This document shows, in pieces, positions 31,401 through 39,773 of a stretch of DNA of 45,931 bases. Position numbers and translations under genes: made by a program. Positions within the stretch are counted from its first letter, which is position 1; each line of letters starts with the position of its first letter. Under the pieces are notes generated by a model that was not told the DNA's origin, searched no databases, and worked only from the letters and a program-made list of their open reading frames with translations. Source of the DNA: a virus; the IMG/VR virus record IMGVR_UViG_3300024999_000168, positions 1 through 45,931 of that record; one strand, 5' to 3'.

Positions 31401-33398
31401 CTACCTCACCGTCAGGGGCGCAGCGCCGCCGTGCTGCCGGAGCGCCCGGTTGCTGGCCGTTCCGCGCTTGCTCATCTTTGAGGCCACGGCCTGGTCAATC
31501 AGCACGTCGATCTCTATGCCGCCGGCTGTCTCGCGCTCTTGTGCGGTTACTTCGGCGCCCACGTTGTTGATGATGTTGATCGTGGTCCCGCCCCCTGCGG
31601 CCGCCACGCCCAGCTTGCCATTGATGCGCTTCAGGGGCATGATCGCTTCTGGTCCGGCTTCACCGGCCCCGGCCCACGATCCGCCCGAAAGAGGAAATAT
31701 GGTCGGGCGCCTTACGATGCCGCCGGATGCGTTCCATTTGATTTTTCCGGAATCCATTATGAGGCCGTCCGCGCCCCATGCCCCAGGGGTATATCCGGAG
31801 GTCGTCGCGGTGCTTGCGGTGGCCGATGATCCGCCGAATAGAGAGCCAAAGAGAGGTTCGACGATGGCCTTTTGGATCATCATCTGCGTGATCATCTTGC
31901 CGAAGGATTCGAGGATGTCGCCGAAGGATGCCTTTGAATTCCAAACCATCTCGTTGAGCGTCGAAGAAAAGCTCGATGCCCACCCGGACATGGCGTCACG
32001 CATATTGTCGGCCATGGTGTCGGTCGTGTCTCTGCTGGCCACTTCCAGCTTGTCCAGGTCGGCAAAATAGGTATCGAGTTCGAACGTTATCGCGTTATCG
32101 GCGGCCGTCTGCTTCATCTCCTTGTAGGCCGCTTCGGTGTCGGCATAGCCGTCAATTATGGCCTGATCGTAGGCGTTGAGGCCTTCGATTTGGATGGCGA
32201 GAAGGTCTTTTTGGAAATCTTCTTCTTCCTTCAGCCGCTTTTCGCGGGCCTTCTTTTCCTCTTTGGATTCTGATGTCACACCCGGGCGCGGTGGAGGGGG
32301 AGATGCGGCATCGCTGGTCGGGTATCCCGGCGTTTGCGGGCCTATCTTGAACCGCTGGTTGATCGCCGCTTGTTTGGCAAGGATGTCGTCAACCATCTTC
32401 TGGCGCTCAGTGAAGCTGAGTCTCGAAAACTCAACAAGGTCAAGCATTCCCTGCTTGCTCAATTCAACGGCCTGGCCGAATGTCCCGGTTATGCTTCGAA
32501 GGCCCGCGTATTTCGCAAGCTCGGCCATGCTGGCGACGATCTCGCCCATGTTCTTGGCGAAGTCGCGCATGCCCTGCTGGACGTTAGGATCTTTCAGGGC
32601 ATCGGTAACCGATTTTATCGCCTGGGTGGCGGAATCCATGAAGCCGGATTGGGTCATGGATTTTTTTATGTCCGTCCAGGCCTCGGCAAGCTTGTTGCTG
32701 GCCCTGGTGGCGTCGTCTACGGCGCCGGTGTAGCGGCCCTCGAGCACGGCAGCCAACTTTGGCAGGGCTTCTTCAGACAGCACCTCGCCGTCTTTAAGCA
32801 TTTTGTCGAGTTGGGCCGTAGAGACACCCATGGCTTCAGCCATGAGGTTGAAGGCGCCCGGGAGACGTTCGCCCAGCTGTCCGCGCAACTCCTCGGCGCT
32901 CACCTTGCCCTTGCTCATCATCTGTTGGATGGCCGTCAGGGCGCCCCGGGTATCGTCGGCCGTGAGCCCGAGCGAGGCGGATGCTTTGGTGATGGCCACG
33001 AAGATATCGCGGGTCTGCTGGCCTTCCAAGGTCGTGCCCTTGGATGCTGCGGCGATGCCCTTGTAAGCGTCGGCCAGGTCGTAGAAGTTCTGCCCGAGTT
33101 GATCGGATGTGTCACGCAGAAAAGCAAACTCTTTGTTCGCCGCCGACGTGCTGCCGGTTATCTCGGCAAAGGATTTTTCGAGGCGAGCGACGTATTTTCC
33201 GGTGTTGAAAATTTCGGTGCCGAAGGCTTTGATTTGCGAGACTCCGAAGTAGGCCACGACACCCTTAAAAGCGTTGCTGACCGCTGTAGCGGTCTCGGTA
33301 GACCGCTTGATGGTCATGCTTTTAGCGGTTGATAAATCTTTTTCGAGCTGGTCGAGGCGTGCTCTGATAGTTACGTAGGCCGTCGCCACTTTGGGCAT
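31401..33398 (-). CDS. Tail tape measure protein
   Basis: A 665-residue protein. The N-terminal region has the tape-measure domain (AEELRGQLGERLPGAFNLMA, VSTAQLDKMLKDGEVLSEEA), followed by helical repeats, a KEEKKAREKRLKEEEDF coil and a lambda gpH-type C-terminus (SFGDILESFGKMITQMMIQK with LFGSLFGG). Using about 1.5 angstrom per residue, it predicts a tail near 100 nm. Its start overlaps the frameshifted T extension by 77 bases. Confidence 0.92.
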   Translation of the reverse strand: MPKVATAYVTIRARLDQLEKDLSTAKSMTIKRSTETATAVSNAFKGVVAYFGVSQIKAFGTEIFNTGKYVARLEKSFAEITGSTSAANKEFAFLRDTSDQLGQNFYDLADAYKGIAAASKGTTLEGQQTRDIFVAITKASASLGLTADDTRGALTAIQQMMSKGKVSAEELRGQLGERLPGAFNLMAEAMGVSTAQLDKMLKDGEVLSEEALPKLAAVLEGRYTGAVDDATRASNKLAEAWTDIKKSMTQSGFMDSATQAIKSVTDALKDPNVQQGMRDFAKNMGEIVASMAELAKYAGLRSITGTFGQAVELSKQGMLDLVEFSRLSFTERQKMVDDILAKQAAINQRFKIGPQTPGYPTSDAASPPPPRPGVTSESKEEKKAREKRLKEEEDFQKDLLAIQIEGLNAYDQAIIDGYADTEAAYKEMKQTAADNAITFELDTYFADLDKLEVASRDTTDTMADNMRDAMSGWASSFSSTLNEMVWNSKASFGDILESFGKMITQMMIQKAIVEPLFGSLFGGSSATASTATTSGYTPGAWGADGLIMDSGKIKWNASGGIVRRPTIFPLSGGSWAGAGEAGPEAIMPLKRINGKLGVAAAGGGTTINIINNVGAEVTAQERETAGGIEIDVLIDQAVASKMSKRGTASNRALRQHGGAAPLTVR

Positions 33399-34139
33399 TG
33401 ATTCTTTCCTCTTCCCTTATCGCCCTCATGCGCTGCATGTACTTCCCGGCCATAACACTCACGCGCTCGGCGGTCTCTGCCCGATCACGCGCGCGGATGC
33501 CGTAAATCCGCATATTGGCTTCCAGGGCCTGCGGCGATATTCCATCTTCGCCGCCCGTGCGCTGGAACAAGAAAAGAGCCGCTTCGTTTGCCGGTTCGAC
33601 GTCTGGCATTTTCCCCTTGACGCACGTTCCGCATGGCGGCCCTTTCTTTTTGGCTTCGAGCGTCGGGCCGTTGTCCCATTGCCCGATTTTGTATTTTTCC
33701 TTGCAGGCCTCGCAATCGAGCCGGCCGGCTTCGGCCAGCCACTCGGCCAGCTCGATCAGTTTTTTACTTCGGCCTTGACCTGCTTTTCGGCCTGCTTTTC
33801 CAACTGCGCCAAGCACTCGTCGATGAACTCGTGGAATCCGGTTTCCTGACACATCATCAGGATGTTGGCCCGGTTGCATTCCAGAGGCTTGTGCTCCATG
33901 TCGAAAAAGTTCTGCCAATCCTTGACGACTGCGACAGCGACCGCTTCACGATGCCCGCGCTGACGGAATACGGTCTCGGTCTCCCGAAACGCTTTCACGG
34001 CGTAGGTGGCCACTTCGCTGGTCTTTTCACGGATGGACTTCAATTCGCCGCCCTTGGGTAGCCGAATCAGGGCCTTGCCGCCGAACTCGTCGTCGGGGTA
34101 GTCGAACCAGGCTTGAGTCTCTTTTTGGATGATTGGCAC
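33322..34139 (-). CDS. Tail assembly chaperone GT fusion by -1 frameshift
   Basis: The 127-codon G reading frame and the overlapping T frame join at A AAA AAC (33765-33759). After a -1 slip, translation continues with LIELAEWLAEAGRLDCEACK for 145 residues, giving a 272-residue product. The T extension has two Cys pairs (CEAC, CGTC). In lambda-type phages G and GT at a fixed ratio coat the tape measure during tail assembly. The position directly before the tape measure and the correctly phased heptamer make this assignment strong. Confidence 0.85.
33756..34139 (-). CDS. Tail assembly chaperone (gpG-like)
   Basis: A 127-residue protein, the main product before the frameshift. It starts MPIIQKETQAWFDYPDDEF with a strong GGAGGA ribosome site and ends EKQVKAEVKN. 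Mainly helical and acidic/basic mixed, as usual for G proteins. Confidence 0.8.
   Translation of the reverse strand: MPIIQKETQAWFDYPDDEFGGKALIRLPKGGELKSIREKTSEVATYAVKAFRETETVFRQRGHREAVAVAVVKDWQNFFDMEHKPLECNRANILMMCQETGFHEFIDECLAQLEKQAEKQVKAEVKN
33759..33765 (-). promoter_or_regulatory. Slippery heptamer A AAA AAC
   Basis: In the G frame the codons read GTA AAA AAC TGA, so the heptamer A AAA AAC is in phase one codon before the stop. It is one of the most efficient bacterial -1 slip sites. Confidence 0.9.
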
Positions 34140-34181
34140 TTGATCTCCTCCTCTACCGTCTCCCCCGTTATTTTATGAGAA

Positions 34182-34213
34182 GGCCGGCCCCGGGGCGGAG
34201 GCCGGGGCCGGCC
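34182..34213 (-). terminator. Strong hairpin after the major tail protein
   Basis: GGCCGGCCCCGG and CCGGGGCCGGCC form a perfect 12-base stem with an eight-base loop, 24 bases after the major tail gene. The T run on the leftward side is weak (TTCTCAT), so it may act as a partial terminator or protect the abundant upstream mRNA. Confidence 0.65.
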
Positions 34214-34237
34214 GTTGGCGAGCAAGCAGGGCCTGGA

Positions 34238-34966
34238 CTACTTGCCGCCGTGGAGCGTGAAAGATGTTCCGGCCGATTCGTCCGCGAGGTCCATGGCCGT
34301 GGTTAGCGTGATGGTGCCGGCGATCACAGTATCGATGAGATAAATACCATCATTGCTGGCGGTTCCCTCAACGATCAGGGTCATACCGGCGGTGAATCCA
34401 GCCGTCACGAATCCGCTGCCGGAATCGGTGATGGTGTCCGCGCCAGCGCCGCCTTCAACAAAAGCGATGGTTGCGGCAGTCTTGTGGACCGTGAAAAATG
34501 CATACCGACCGCCGACCGCGAGACCCGAAGTAAACGGGAAAATGCCTTCGGAATCCACGCTCGGGAAGTCGTAGGCCGTGACCTGATAGACCGATTCGGA
34601 GTCGTTCGCCGTATCCGGCGCCATGAAGTCAGACGAAAGCAGAGTAGAGGATGTGCCGTTCAGGTAGATCCGGCATTCCCCGTTGGCGTGACCGACCGGG
34701 CCAAACTTTGTGTTCGCGTCGAAGTAGGTCTTCAGTTGGAGTTGGCCCGGGTCATTGAAGACGGCCGCGCCGCCGAACTCCAGATTGGTTCGGCTGGCCT
34801 GTCCAGCGAACTGGCGAGAGGTCTCGCGGAATTGCTTGACTTCGATGATGTTTCGCTGGCCGCCGGGGAGTTTCAAGGTATTAAGGCCGGCCACGATAGC
34901 CTGGGTTCCGGCTCCGTAGTTTAGCACTACGGCGGCATTTGCAGCTTCTTGATAAGATAAAGCCAT
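34238..34966 (-). CDS. Major tail protein
   Basis: A 242-residue tail tube protein. N-terminal NTLKLPGGQRNIIEVKQFRE and FNDPGQLQLKTYFDANTKFG fit the siphophage tube fold. The C-terminal 70 residues (DTITDSGSGFVTAGFTAGMT, then GTASNDGIYLIDTVIAGTIT) form an extra beta domain probably displayed on the tube. It is preceded by AAGGAG and followed by a strong hairpin, typical of the most abundant tail gene. Confidence 0.85.
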   Translation of the reverse strand: MALSYQEAANAAVVLNYGAGTQAIVAGLNTLKLPGGQRNIIEVKQFRETSRQFAGQASRTNLEFGGAAVFNDPGQLQLKTYFDANTKFGPVGHANGECRIYLNGTSSTLLSSDFMAPDTANDSESVYQVTAYDFPSVDSEGIFPFTSGLAVGGRYAFFTVHKTAATIAFVEGGAGADTITDSGSGFVTAGFTAGMTLIVEGTASNDGIYLIDTVIAGTITLTTAMDLADESAGTSFTLHGGK

Positions 34967-34977
34967 GGTTCACTCCT

Positions 34978-35373
34978 TTACGTGTGTTGCAGCCGACACC
35001 GAAATTCGATTGTGGCCTGCCAAAGATTGTCTTGCTCGTTCCAGATGGGCGGAACGACGTTTTCCTTATGGATCAAGACCGGATAGTGGCTCGTCACGGT
35101 CAGGGTTGCGTTGTCAAAAAGCGATGTGGCGTAGGACAGCAGGTCGAAGCACGTCTCGCGCACAGACGAAAATAGGTTGATCTGCCAGTAGGTTTCATCC
35201 ATCGAAGTCCGAAAAGCATCGTCGGCGTTCGCGCTGTTGGCCTGGTAGGTCGCAAAGTTATCGGTCCACCCATCAACGCCCTTTCCGTACTCCAAGCGGC
35301 CAGCCGTGGCTGTCTTTAGGCTGTTGGTGCCGGTGGCGAAATGCGAATAGATGGATTCAATAAGTTCTTTCAT
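34978..35373 (-). CDS. Tail terminator-like protein
   Basis: A 131-residue protein from the ATG at 35373 (ATGA overlap). MKELIESIYSHFATGTNSL, then ETYWQINLFSSV and the C-terminal WQATIEFRCRLQHT match small tail-completion proteins that cap the tail tube. The longer upstream frame is a shadow of the neighbouring gene. Confidence 0.7.
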   Translation of the reverse strand: MKELIESIYSHFATGTNSLKTATAGRLEYGKGVDGWTDNFATYQANSANADDAFRTSMDETYWQINLFSSVRETCFDLLSYATSLFDNATLTVTSHYPVLIHKENVVPPIWNEQDNLWQATIEFRCRLQHT

Positions 35374-35741
35374 CGGACCTCGCCGAATTTCTGCCGGAGC
35401 ATGGCGCGCATGCGGAACTTGTTGCGGCGCAGGGCGTTGCGAAGGTATCGGAGACCTTCCATTTTGCTGGTCCCGAGTTCTACGAAGGAAGCATAAAACT
35501 TTGTATAGTTGCCGTGCCCCTGGGCCTCTACGAGCCATCCACCGTTCTTGTACTGGCTGGCTTTGACCGCGATCTGGCTTGCGAGCGTGCCGGTGCTGTC
35601 GGGGGCCATGCGCTCCAGGTTGCGCTTGGCGTCTTCTTCGGTGCGCAGGGCGCCTTCGCGGACCACTTCATTGAGAGCAGCCTCAACCTCGCGGGTGTAG
35701 GCCCGGGCATCCCAATTTATGGTTACGTTTGCGAGGCTCAT
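35370..35741 (-). CDS. HK97 gp10-like tail completion protein
   Basis: A 123-residue protein from the ATG at 35741. The helical start (ALNEVVREGALRTEEDAKRN), the segment APDSTGTLASQI and the motif YASFVELGTSKM are hallmarks of the HK97 gp10 family at the head-tail joint. Confidence 0.8.
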   Translation of the reverse strand: MSLANVTINWDARAYTREVEAALNEVVREGALRTEEDAKRNLERMAPDSTGTLASQIAVKASQYKNGGWLVEAQGHGNYTKFYASFVELGTSKMEGLRYLRNALRRNKFRMRAMLRQKFGEVR

Positions 35742-35743
35742 AT

Positions 35744-35929
35744 TTACCACTCCCAGCCGTGATGGCGGTTGTATGCCGGGACACAATCAAAATCTTTGTT
35801 TGCCCTGCGCCTTTCGGCCCTGTGCTTACTCTTTTTTTCGTATTTGTGTGACATGCGAGCGGCTCTCTTTTTGCCAGCAAGTATGGGGCTAAGTTTATTC
35901 TCTATCTTTTCGCCTAAACCGTATGCCAT
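35744..35929 (-). CDS. Small basic hypothetical protein
   Basis: A 61-residue, Lys/Arg-rich protein (KYEKKSKHRAERRRANKDFD) between the joining and gp10-like genes, each separated by two bases or fewer. It could bind nucleic acid; function unknown. Confidence 0.55.
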   Translation of the reverse strand: MAYGLGEKIENKLSPILAGKKRAARMSHKYEKKSKHRAERRRANKDFDCVPAYNRHHGWEW

Positions 35930-36265
35930 CTAAATCTTCTCTTCCGCCAAAATCTCAATTTCCCGGTTCTGCTGGTCAAGCGGGTTAACGGCCAGGATCT
36001 CCTGGTAGTGCGTGACTCCGGCGTTCACCCATTTAATCCGCATCGTCGGCACTATCGCGGCGTTGTGGCGGCAGTGCCAGCGGGCGATGCTGTTCTGTTT
36101 GGTGCGGGCGGATTCTACCCGCTCGGCACCGGAGACGTTCCAGCGTTCGGCCCACACGGTCATGATGTCGGACCATGTAATGGCCCCGCCTGGTCCCATA
36201 CCGTCGGAGGTTTCGGATGCGCGCTGAAGCGTGATCCTATGTCGGAGATCTCCGGCCCTGATCAT
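35930..36265 (-). CDS. Head-tail joining protein
   Basis: A 111-residue protein of the SPP1 gp16/Phage_H_T_join type: MIRAGDLRHRITLQRASET at the start, then the W-A-E-R-W segment and a C-terminal beta ending REIEILAEEKI. It forms a ring under the portal connector. It overlaps the connector gene as ATGA. Confidence 0.85.
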   Translation of the reverse strand: MIRAGDLRHRITLQRASETSDGMGPGGAITWSDIMTVWAERWNVSGAERVESARTKQNSIARWHCRHNAAIVPTMRIKWVNAGVTHYQEILAVNPLDQQNREIEILAEEKI

Positions 36266-37221
36266 ACGACCTCATCCCAAAGCCTGGCGCTCGCCAGTAA
36301 ATCATTGACGGCCACATTCACGCGGTAGTCCGAGCCGGCACCGCCGAACTGCTTGCCTTCTCTGTTCTGCCAAAGGTCGGTGGCTATCAGCTTGCATGCC
36401 GCCCTGATCTTTCGCGGAAGACTTGACGCGGCCGTCCATCCGCAGATAAAGCGCACCGTGATCGGATTCGACGGGTAAGCCGTGAACGATGGCCAGGATT
36501 CGCCATACGGGAGCACGATCCGGCCGCACTGGTCGCCGTTGGTCTCGACGATGTAGTCGGTCGTGACAGCCATCGTGGTTATCGCCCCGGCGCTGTCGGT
36601 GTACTTCAAGTGCGTGACCGATTGCAGGTTGCCGAAGGGCAGCTTAATGCTGTTCGAGCGGGGCCAGCCATCAAGAAAAACATCCCAGGTCTGCGTAAGC
36701 AGGGCGCGCCTGGTGATGTCTTCGATGTGGTCGCGCGCCTCTTGGATGCAATCGGTAAGCTGGCTGTCCTCTTCTGAGGATGCGGCAAAACGGATGGCTG
36801 TGGTCCCGAATACGCACGCGCCGACAAGCACCTTCGATGCCGTTCGGACGTACCGCATGGACCCGGTGTATGCTTTTTCCTGGATGGCGTTGTCGTTCGC
36901 TTCCGTTACCTGCGTGAAGGCGCCGCCGGAAAAGTCGGTCCAGTCCGTTCCGTTTTCGCTCTCCTGAATCTTGGTATCGACCGTGCCGCCGGCGCCGTTC
37001 GTTCCAGAATTAAGGATAACCAAAACAGAGTATCCGAGCGTATCTATGGCGGTTCCGACGTGGGTCGTGTAGTTGTCGGCGATCGCGTGTGATCCGATGG
37101 CAAGGCATTGGAGCTCGCCGATATTATCGGCCGTACTACCAGAATCCAGCCGCAGGTGGAGCTTAAACTCCGCGAGCGAAATCGGCTCTATGACTGGTTC
37201 CGCGTATCGGATGGCGCGCAT
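36262..37221 (-). CDS. Head-tail connector with inserted beta domain
   Basis: A 319-residue protein. The ends form a gp6/gp15-like connector: PISLAEFKLHLRLD at the start, and QLTDCIQEARDHIEDITRRA to ACKLIATDLWQNREG at the end. Between residues about 30 and 145 lies an inserted beta domain (LGYSVLVILNSGTNGAGGTV, FTQVTEANDNAIQEKAYTG, RYVRTASKVLVGACVFG) of the type seen as phage decoration or fibre domains. Normal connectors of this family are about 100-200 residues. The insert would project from the neck. Confidence 0.8.
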   Translation of the reverse strand: MRAIRYAEPVIEPISLAEFKLHLRLDSGSTADNIGELQCLAIGSHAIADNYTTHVGTAIDTLGYSVLVILNSGTNGAGGTVDTKIQESENGTDWTDFSGGAFTQVTEANDNAIQEKAYTGSMRYVRTASKVLVGACVFGTTAIRFAASSEEDSQLTDCIQEARDHIEDITRRALLTQTWDVFLDGWPRSNSIKLPFGNLQSVTHLKYTDSAGAITTMAVTTDYIVETNGDQCGRIVLPYGESWPSFTAYPSNPITVRFICGWTAASSLPRKIRAACKLIATDLWQNREGKQFGGAGSDYRVNVAVNDLLASARLWDEVV

Positions 37222-37232
37222 TGGCTTTCCTT

Positions 37233-37266
37233 AAAAACAGGGGCGGACGATCTTTCGGCCGCCCCT
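37233..37266 (-). terminator. Intrinsic terminator between structural and connector genes
   Basis: In the leftward transcript AGGGGCGG and CCGCCCCT form an eight-base stem with a 12-base loop, followed by GTTTTTAAGG. It lies 27 bases after the structural gene at 37293 and would lower expression of connector and later genes relative to capsid. Confidence 0.75.
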
Positions 37267-37292
37267 CTTGGTATCAACTATGGAGCAAAAAA

Positions 37293-37817
37293 TTACAGAA
37301 CTGCCGTCACATACGCCCCGTCGCTCATCGGTGTGTAGAAAATCGAGAAGCGAATGGAGCCGCTGGCCTGGTTCGCCACCGACGTCAGGATGCCGATGGT
37401 GCCCACGGCGTTCGCCCCGGCGGAGGTCACACTGCCGACAATCTGCGGGGTCGCATTGATGTCGCTGATTCCGGGGGTAGCCGTCAGTACCGCCGCGGTC
37501 GCAACAGCACCGCCCACCCACCAAACGCGCTCTGCGACGGCCAGTTGGGCCATGCTGCCGGACGCGCCGCAAAGGGGTTGCACGGCGATGGACGGGGTTG
37601 TACTGGTGTAGTTGAAGAGCAGCGCGGTGGCGTTGTTGGAGCACACCACACACACCTCACCGAAGAGACTATGGATCTTGACTCGGCCGACGACGTTGAA
37701 GATTTCAACCTGGGTACCGGCAAGATAGGTGGCGTTCGCAATCACGGAGGTGTCCACACGGATGCCGTTGACCAGATCTCCGATCCTTGCAATGGTGCTG
37801 GCGTTATAGTTGGGCAT
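37293..37817 (-). CDS. Structural protein, probable head decoration
   Basis: A 174-residue strand-rich protein (VEIFNVVGRVKIHSLFGEVC, then GSIRFSIFYTPMSDGAYVTA). It lies between capsid and connector, before a terminator, the slot for abundant head decoration or stabilising proteins. No family named. Confidence 0.6.
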   Translation of the reverse strand: MPNYNASTIARIGDLVNGIRVDTSVIANATYLAGTQVEIFNVVGRVKIHSLFGEVCVVCSNNATALLFNYTSTTPSIAVQPLCGASGSMAQLAVAERVWWVGGAVATAAVLTATPGISDINATPQIVGSVTSAGANAVGTIGILTSVANQASGSIRFSIFYTPMSDGAYVTAVL

Positions 37818-37900
37818 GGCTTTCTTCCTTTCTGTGGAAGTGGACGATCATCTTTCCAGACCGCCCGAAAGTGGCGCCGATATGGCCGCCGATTATAGGC

Positions 37901-38389
37901 TTACGCCAGGGCCGTCGCGATCCGGTTGTGGCTGTACCGCGGCTGGAGGATGGCGGTAATGGTCACATTGCCGGTGGCGCCAGTGCTCGGATCGGTGAAG
38001 TTGATGGTCAGCCAGTCTTCTTTGTTGGCCAGATCCATCGACGCTGCCGGGACTTCGATGATCAGCATGTAGTTGTCGTACGTTCCATGAGTGATGGTCA
38101 GCGCTGCGCTCGTGGCCCAGGCGGCGAGCACATCACAGTTGGCGGACAGGCACGCGGCGCCACCAAAGGCGTAGCTGAATGTCAGGGCAGAGGTCAGGGC
38201 GCCATCGGTGGCCCCGGAGTAGACATACAGAATCGGGGAGGCCGTTCCCAGCGCCGCGAACTGGACCAGGAAGGTGGCGTGGTGATAGTTTTTCATGTTG
38301 ATGCTGTCCATGGTCATCAACGTATCGTGCGTGCTCAGGTCGTAGTTGCTGGCGACCGGCACAAACTTCTTTTCTTCTGCGAGAAACAT
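37901..38389 (-). CDS. Structural protein, probable head decoration
   Basis: A 162-residue beta-rich protein (HHATFLVQFAALGTASPILY, then TYDNYMLIIEVPAASMDL and a C-terminal NVTITAILQPRYSHNR). The pattern is common for proteins encoded directly after the HK97-type capsid. Likely surface protein of the head or neck. Confidence 0.65.
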   Translation of the reverse strand: MFLAEEKKFVPVASNYDLSTHDTLMTMDSINMKNYHHATFLVQFAALGTASPILYVYSGATDGALTSALTFSYAFGGAACLSANCDVLAAWATSAALTITHGTYDNYMLIIEVPAASMDLANKEDWLTINFTDPSTGATGNVTITAILQPRYSHNRIATALA

Positions 38390-38405
38390 ATTTTTTCTCC
38401 TTTAT

Positions 38406-38426
38406 CCTGGGGCTATGCGCCCCAGG
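38406..38426 (-). other. Hairpin between capsid and next structural gene
   Basis: CCTGGGG and CCCCAGG form a seven-base stem in the 55-base gap after the capsid gene. No T run follows it leftward, so it is a likely mRNA-stability or attenuation element. Confidence 0.5.
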
Positions 38427-38444
38427 CGGTTTTTAATTCACTGC

Positions 38445-39758
38445 TTACGCACGCTCGGCCAGGGTGATAAAATGGCTCTGCGTGTCGTTGGCGCCGCCCT
38501 TGTAGGGCGTCAGGGCGGATGCGCGAACCGGCTGGCCGTCAACCCGGAGCACGAAGCGGAACACAGACTCGTCATAGATGAACCGCACATGGATCGACAT
38601 GTCGGCTTGGATTCCACCCTTTTCGGCCAGAACATAGCCGTTCTGGAAGTTCGCCAAGACGATGTCGCCGGCATCTCCCAAGGTGGAGGCTTGCTCGACC
38701 GCGATGGCCGGAAGGCCCATGAGCCTGCCATAGGGGGCATCGCTCAATCCGCCCGGGGGCATGTAGATCGGAACGCCGCCGGTGCCAACCGCCAGGGACA
38801 TCGTGAAGAGTTGGGGCTCAATGTTCTGGTTGTAGATCCAGACATAGTTTCCGGTCTGCCCGGCAAAGCGCCGGGAGTACATCTTCACGATGTTTTCGGA
38901 CATAATGGTATCGGCCGCCTGGCCCGATTCCTTGGCGACGGTCACCAGGCACCCGGCATTCATGATGCCCAGGGGCATCCCGGCTCCTGTCCCGTTCATG
39001 ATGGCATCATCGAGCTGGAAGCCAAACTCTCCAGGGAAAGCTGTCTTGACGAAGCCTTCCAGGGCGGCGGCATCCTGAAGCAGTTCATCGGTGGCGTAGC
39101 ACAAGCCGATCAGTTTTTTCAGGTTCAGCTCGATTTTGCGGAATTTGGGCTTGCTGGCGGTCTTTTCGCCCGCCTCGTCGGCCCAATAGGCCACGATGCC
39201 ACCGTAGCGCGAAGACGCCCTGGAGGTTTCGTCCACGCCATTAATTTTGATGCCGTTGGCGTTTCCGGAAATGGGCTGGCGCCGACAGCGCGATGCCAGC
39301 ACGCCGGTCTGGAATGCGTCTTCCATCAGGGACGTCACGAAGTCCTGTTGAACCAGGAAGCCGCCGTCACTCGGAACGCTTTCGCCCATTCCGGTGGCAG
39401 CGTTCAGAAGTCGCGGGTCTATGTGACCGCCAGGGCGACCGGCATTCACAACCGCGGCCATCTGCTCTCCAAGGCTACCGAAGCGGTCTTTGTCGCGCAC
39501 CTCAATGCGATGGGAGGCCTGCGGTAGCCTTTCGGGCTCGTTGGCCGGGCCGTCCAGGGCCTTCTGAATGCGCTCCTGGCGCTCCATGGCGGCCACGATC
39601 TTTCGTGTGTCTTCCACGGCGTCGAGCATTTCGTTTTTCAGGGCCAACTCGGCCTCGGAGATGTCGCGGCTTTCGTTGACGCATTTGGCGTCGATGTCGG
39701 CCACCTTCTTCATGAGGTTTTTCATGTCCTCACGGTATTGGGTCAGGGTCTTAGCCAT
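38445..39758 (-). CDS. Major capsid protein, HK97 fold
   Basis: A 437-residue protein. Residues 1-75 are a coiled-coil delta domain (ELALKNEMLDAVEDTRKIVA) that acts as scaffold and is removed by the protease encoded next to it. The mature part shows the HK97 layout: GGFLVQQDFVTSLM (N-arm), YWADEAGEKTASKPKFRKIE (E-loop region), KLIGLCYATDELLQDA (spine helix start) and a P-domain/A-domain ending in FRFVLRVDGQPVRASAL. Size and context are typical. Confidence 0.95.
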   Translation of the reverse strand: MAKTLTQYREDMKNLMKKVADIDAKCVNESRDISEAELALKNEMLDAVEDTRKIVAAMERQERIQKALDGPANEPERLPQASHRIEVRDKDRFGSLGEQMAAVVNAGRPGGHIDPRLLNAATGMGESVPSDGGFLVQQDFVTSLMEDAFQTGVLASRCRRQPISGNANGIKINGVDETSRASSRYGGIVAYWADEAGEKTASKPKFRKIELNLKKLIGLCYATDELLQDAAALEGFVKTAFPGEFGFQLDDAIMNGTGAGMPLGIMNAGCLVTVAKESGQAADTIMSENIVKMYSRRFAGQTGNYVWIYNQNIEPQLFTMSLAVGTGGVPIYMPPGGLSDAPYGRLMGLPAIAVEQASTLGDAGDIVLANFQNGYVLAEKGGIQADMSIHVRFIYDESVFRFVLRVDGQPVRASALTPYKGGANDTQSHFITLAERA

Positions 39759-39773
39759 TTTGATTCTCTCCTT

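Noticed and set aside
32334-33332. Plus-strand 332-codon ORF opposite the tape measure
   Set aside because: Antisense shadow of the tape measure gene; no ribosome site or domain.
38346-39527. Plus-strand 393-codon ORF opposite the capsid
   Set aside because: Antisense shadow of the capsid gene, whose identity is certain.
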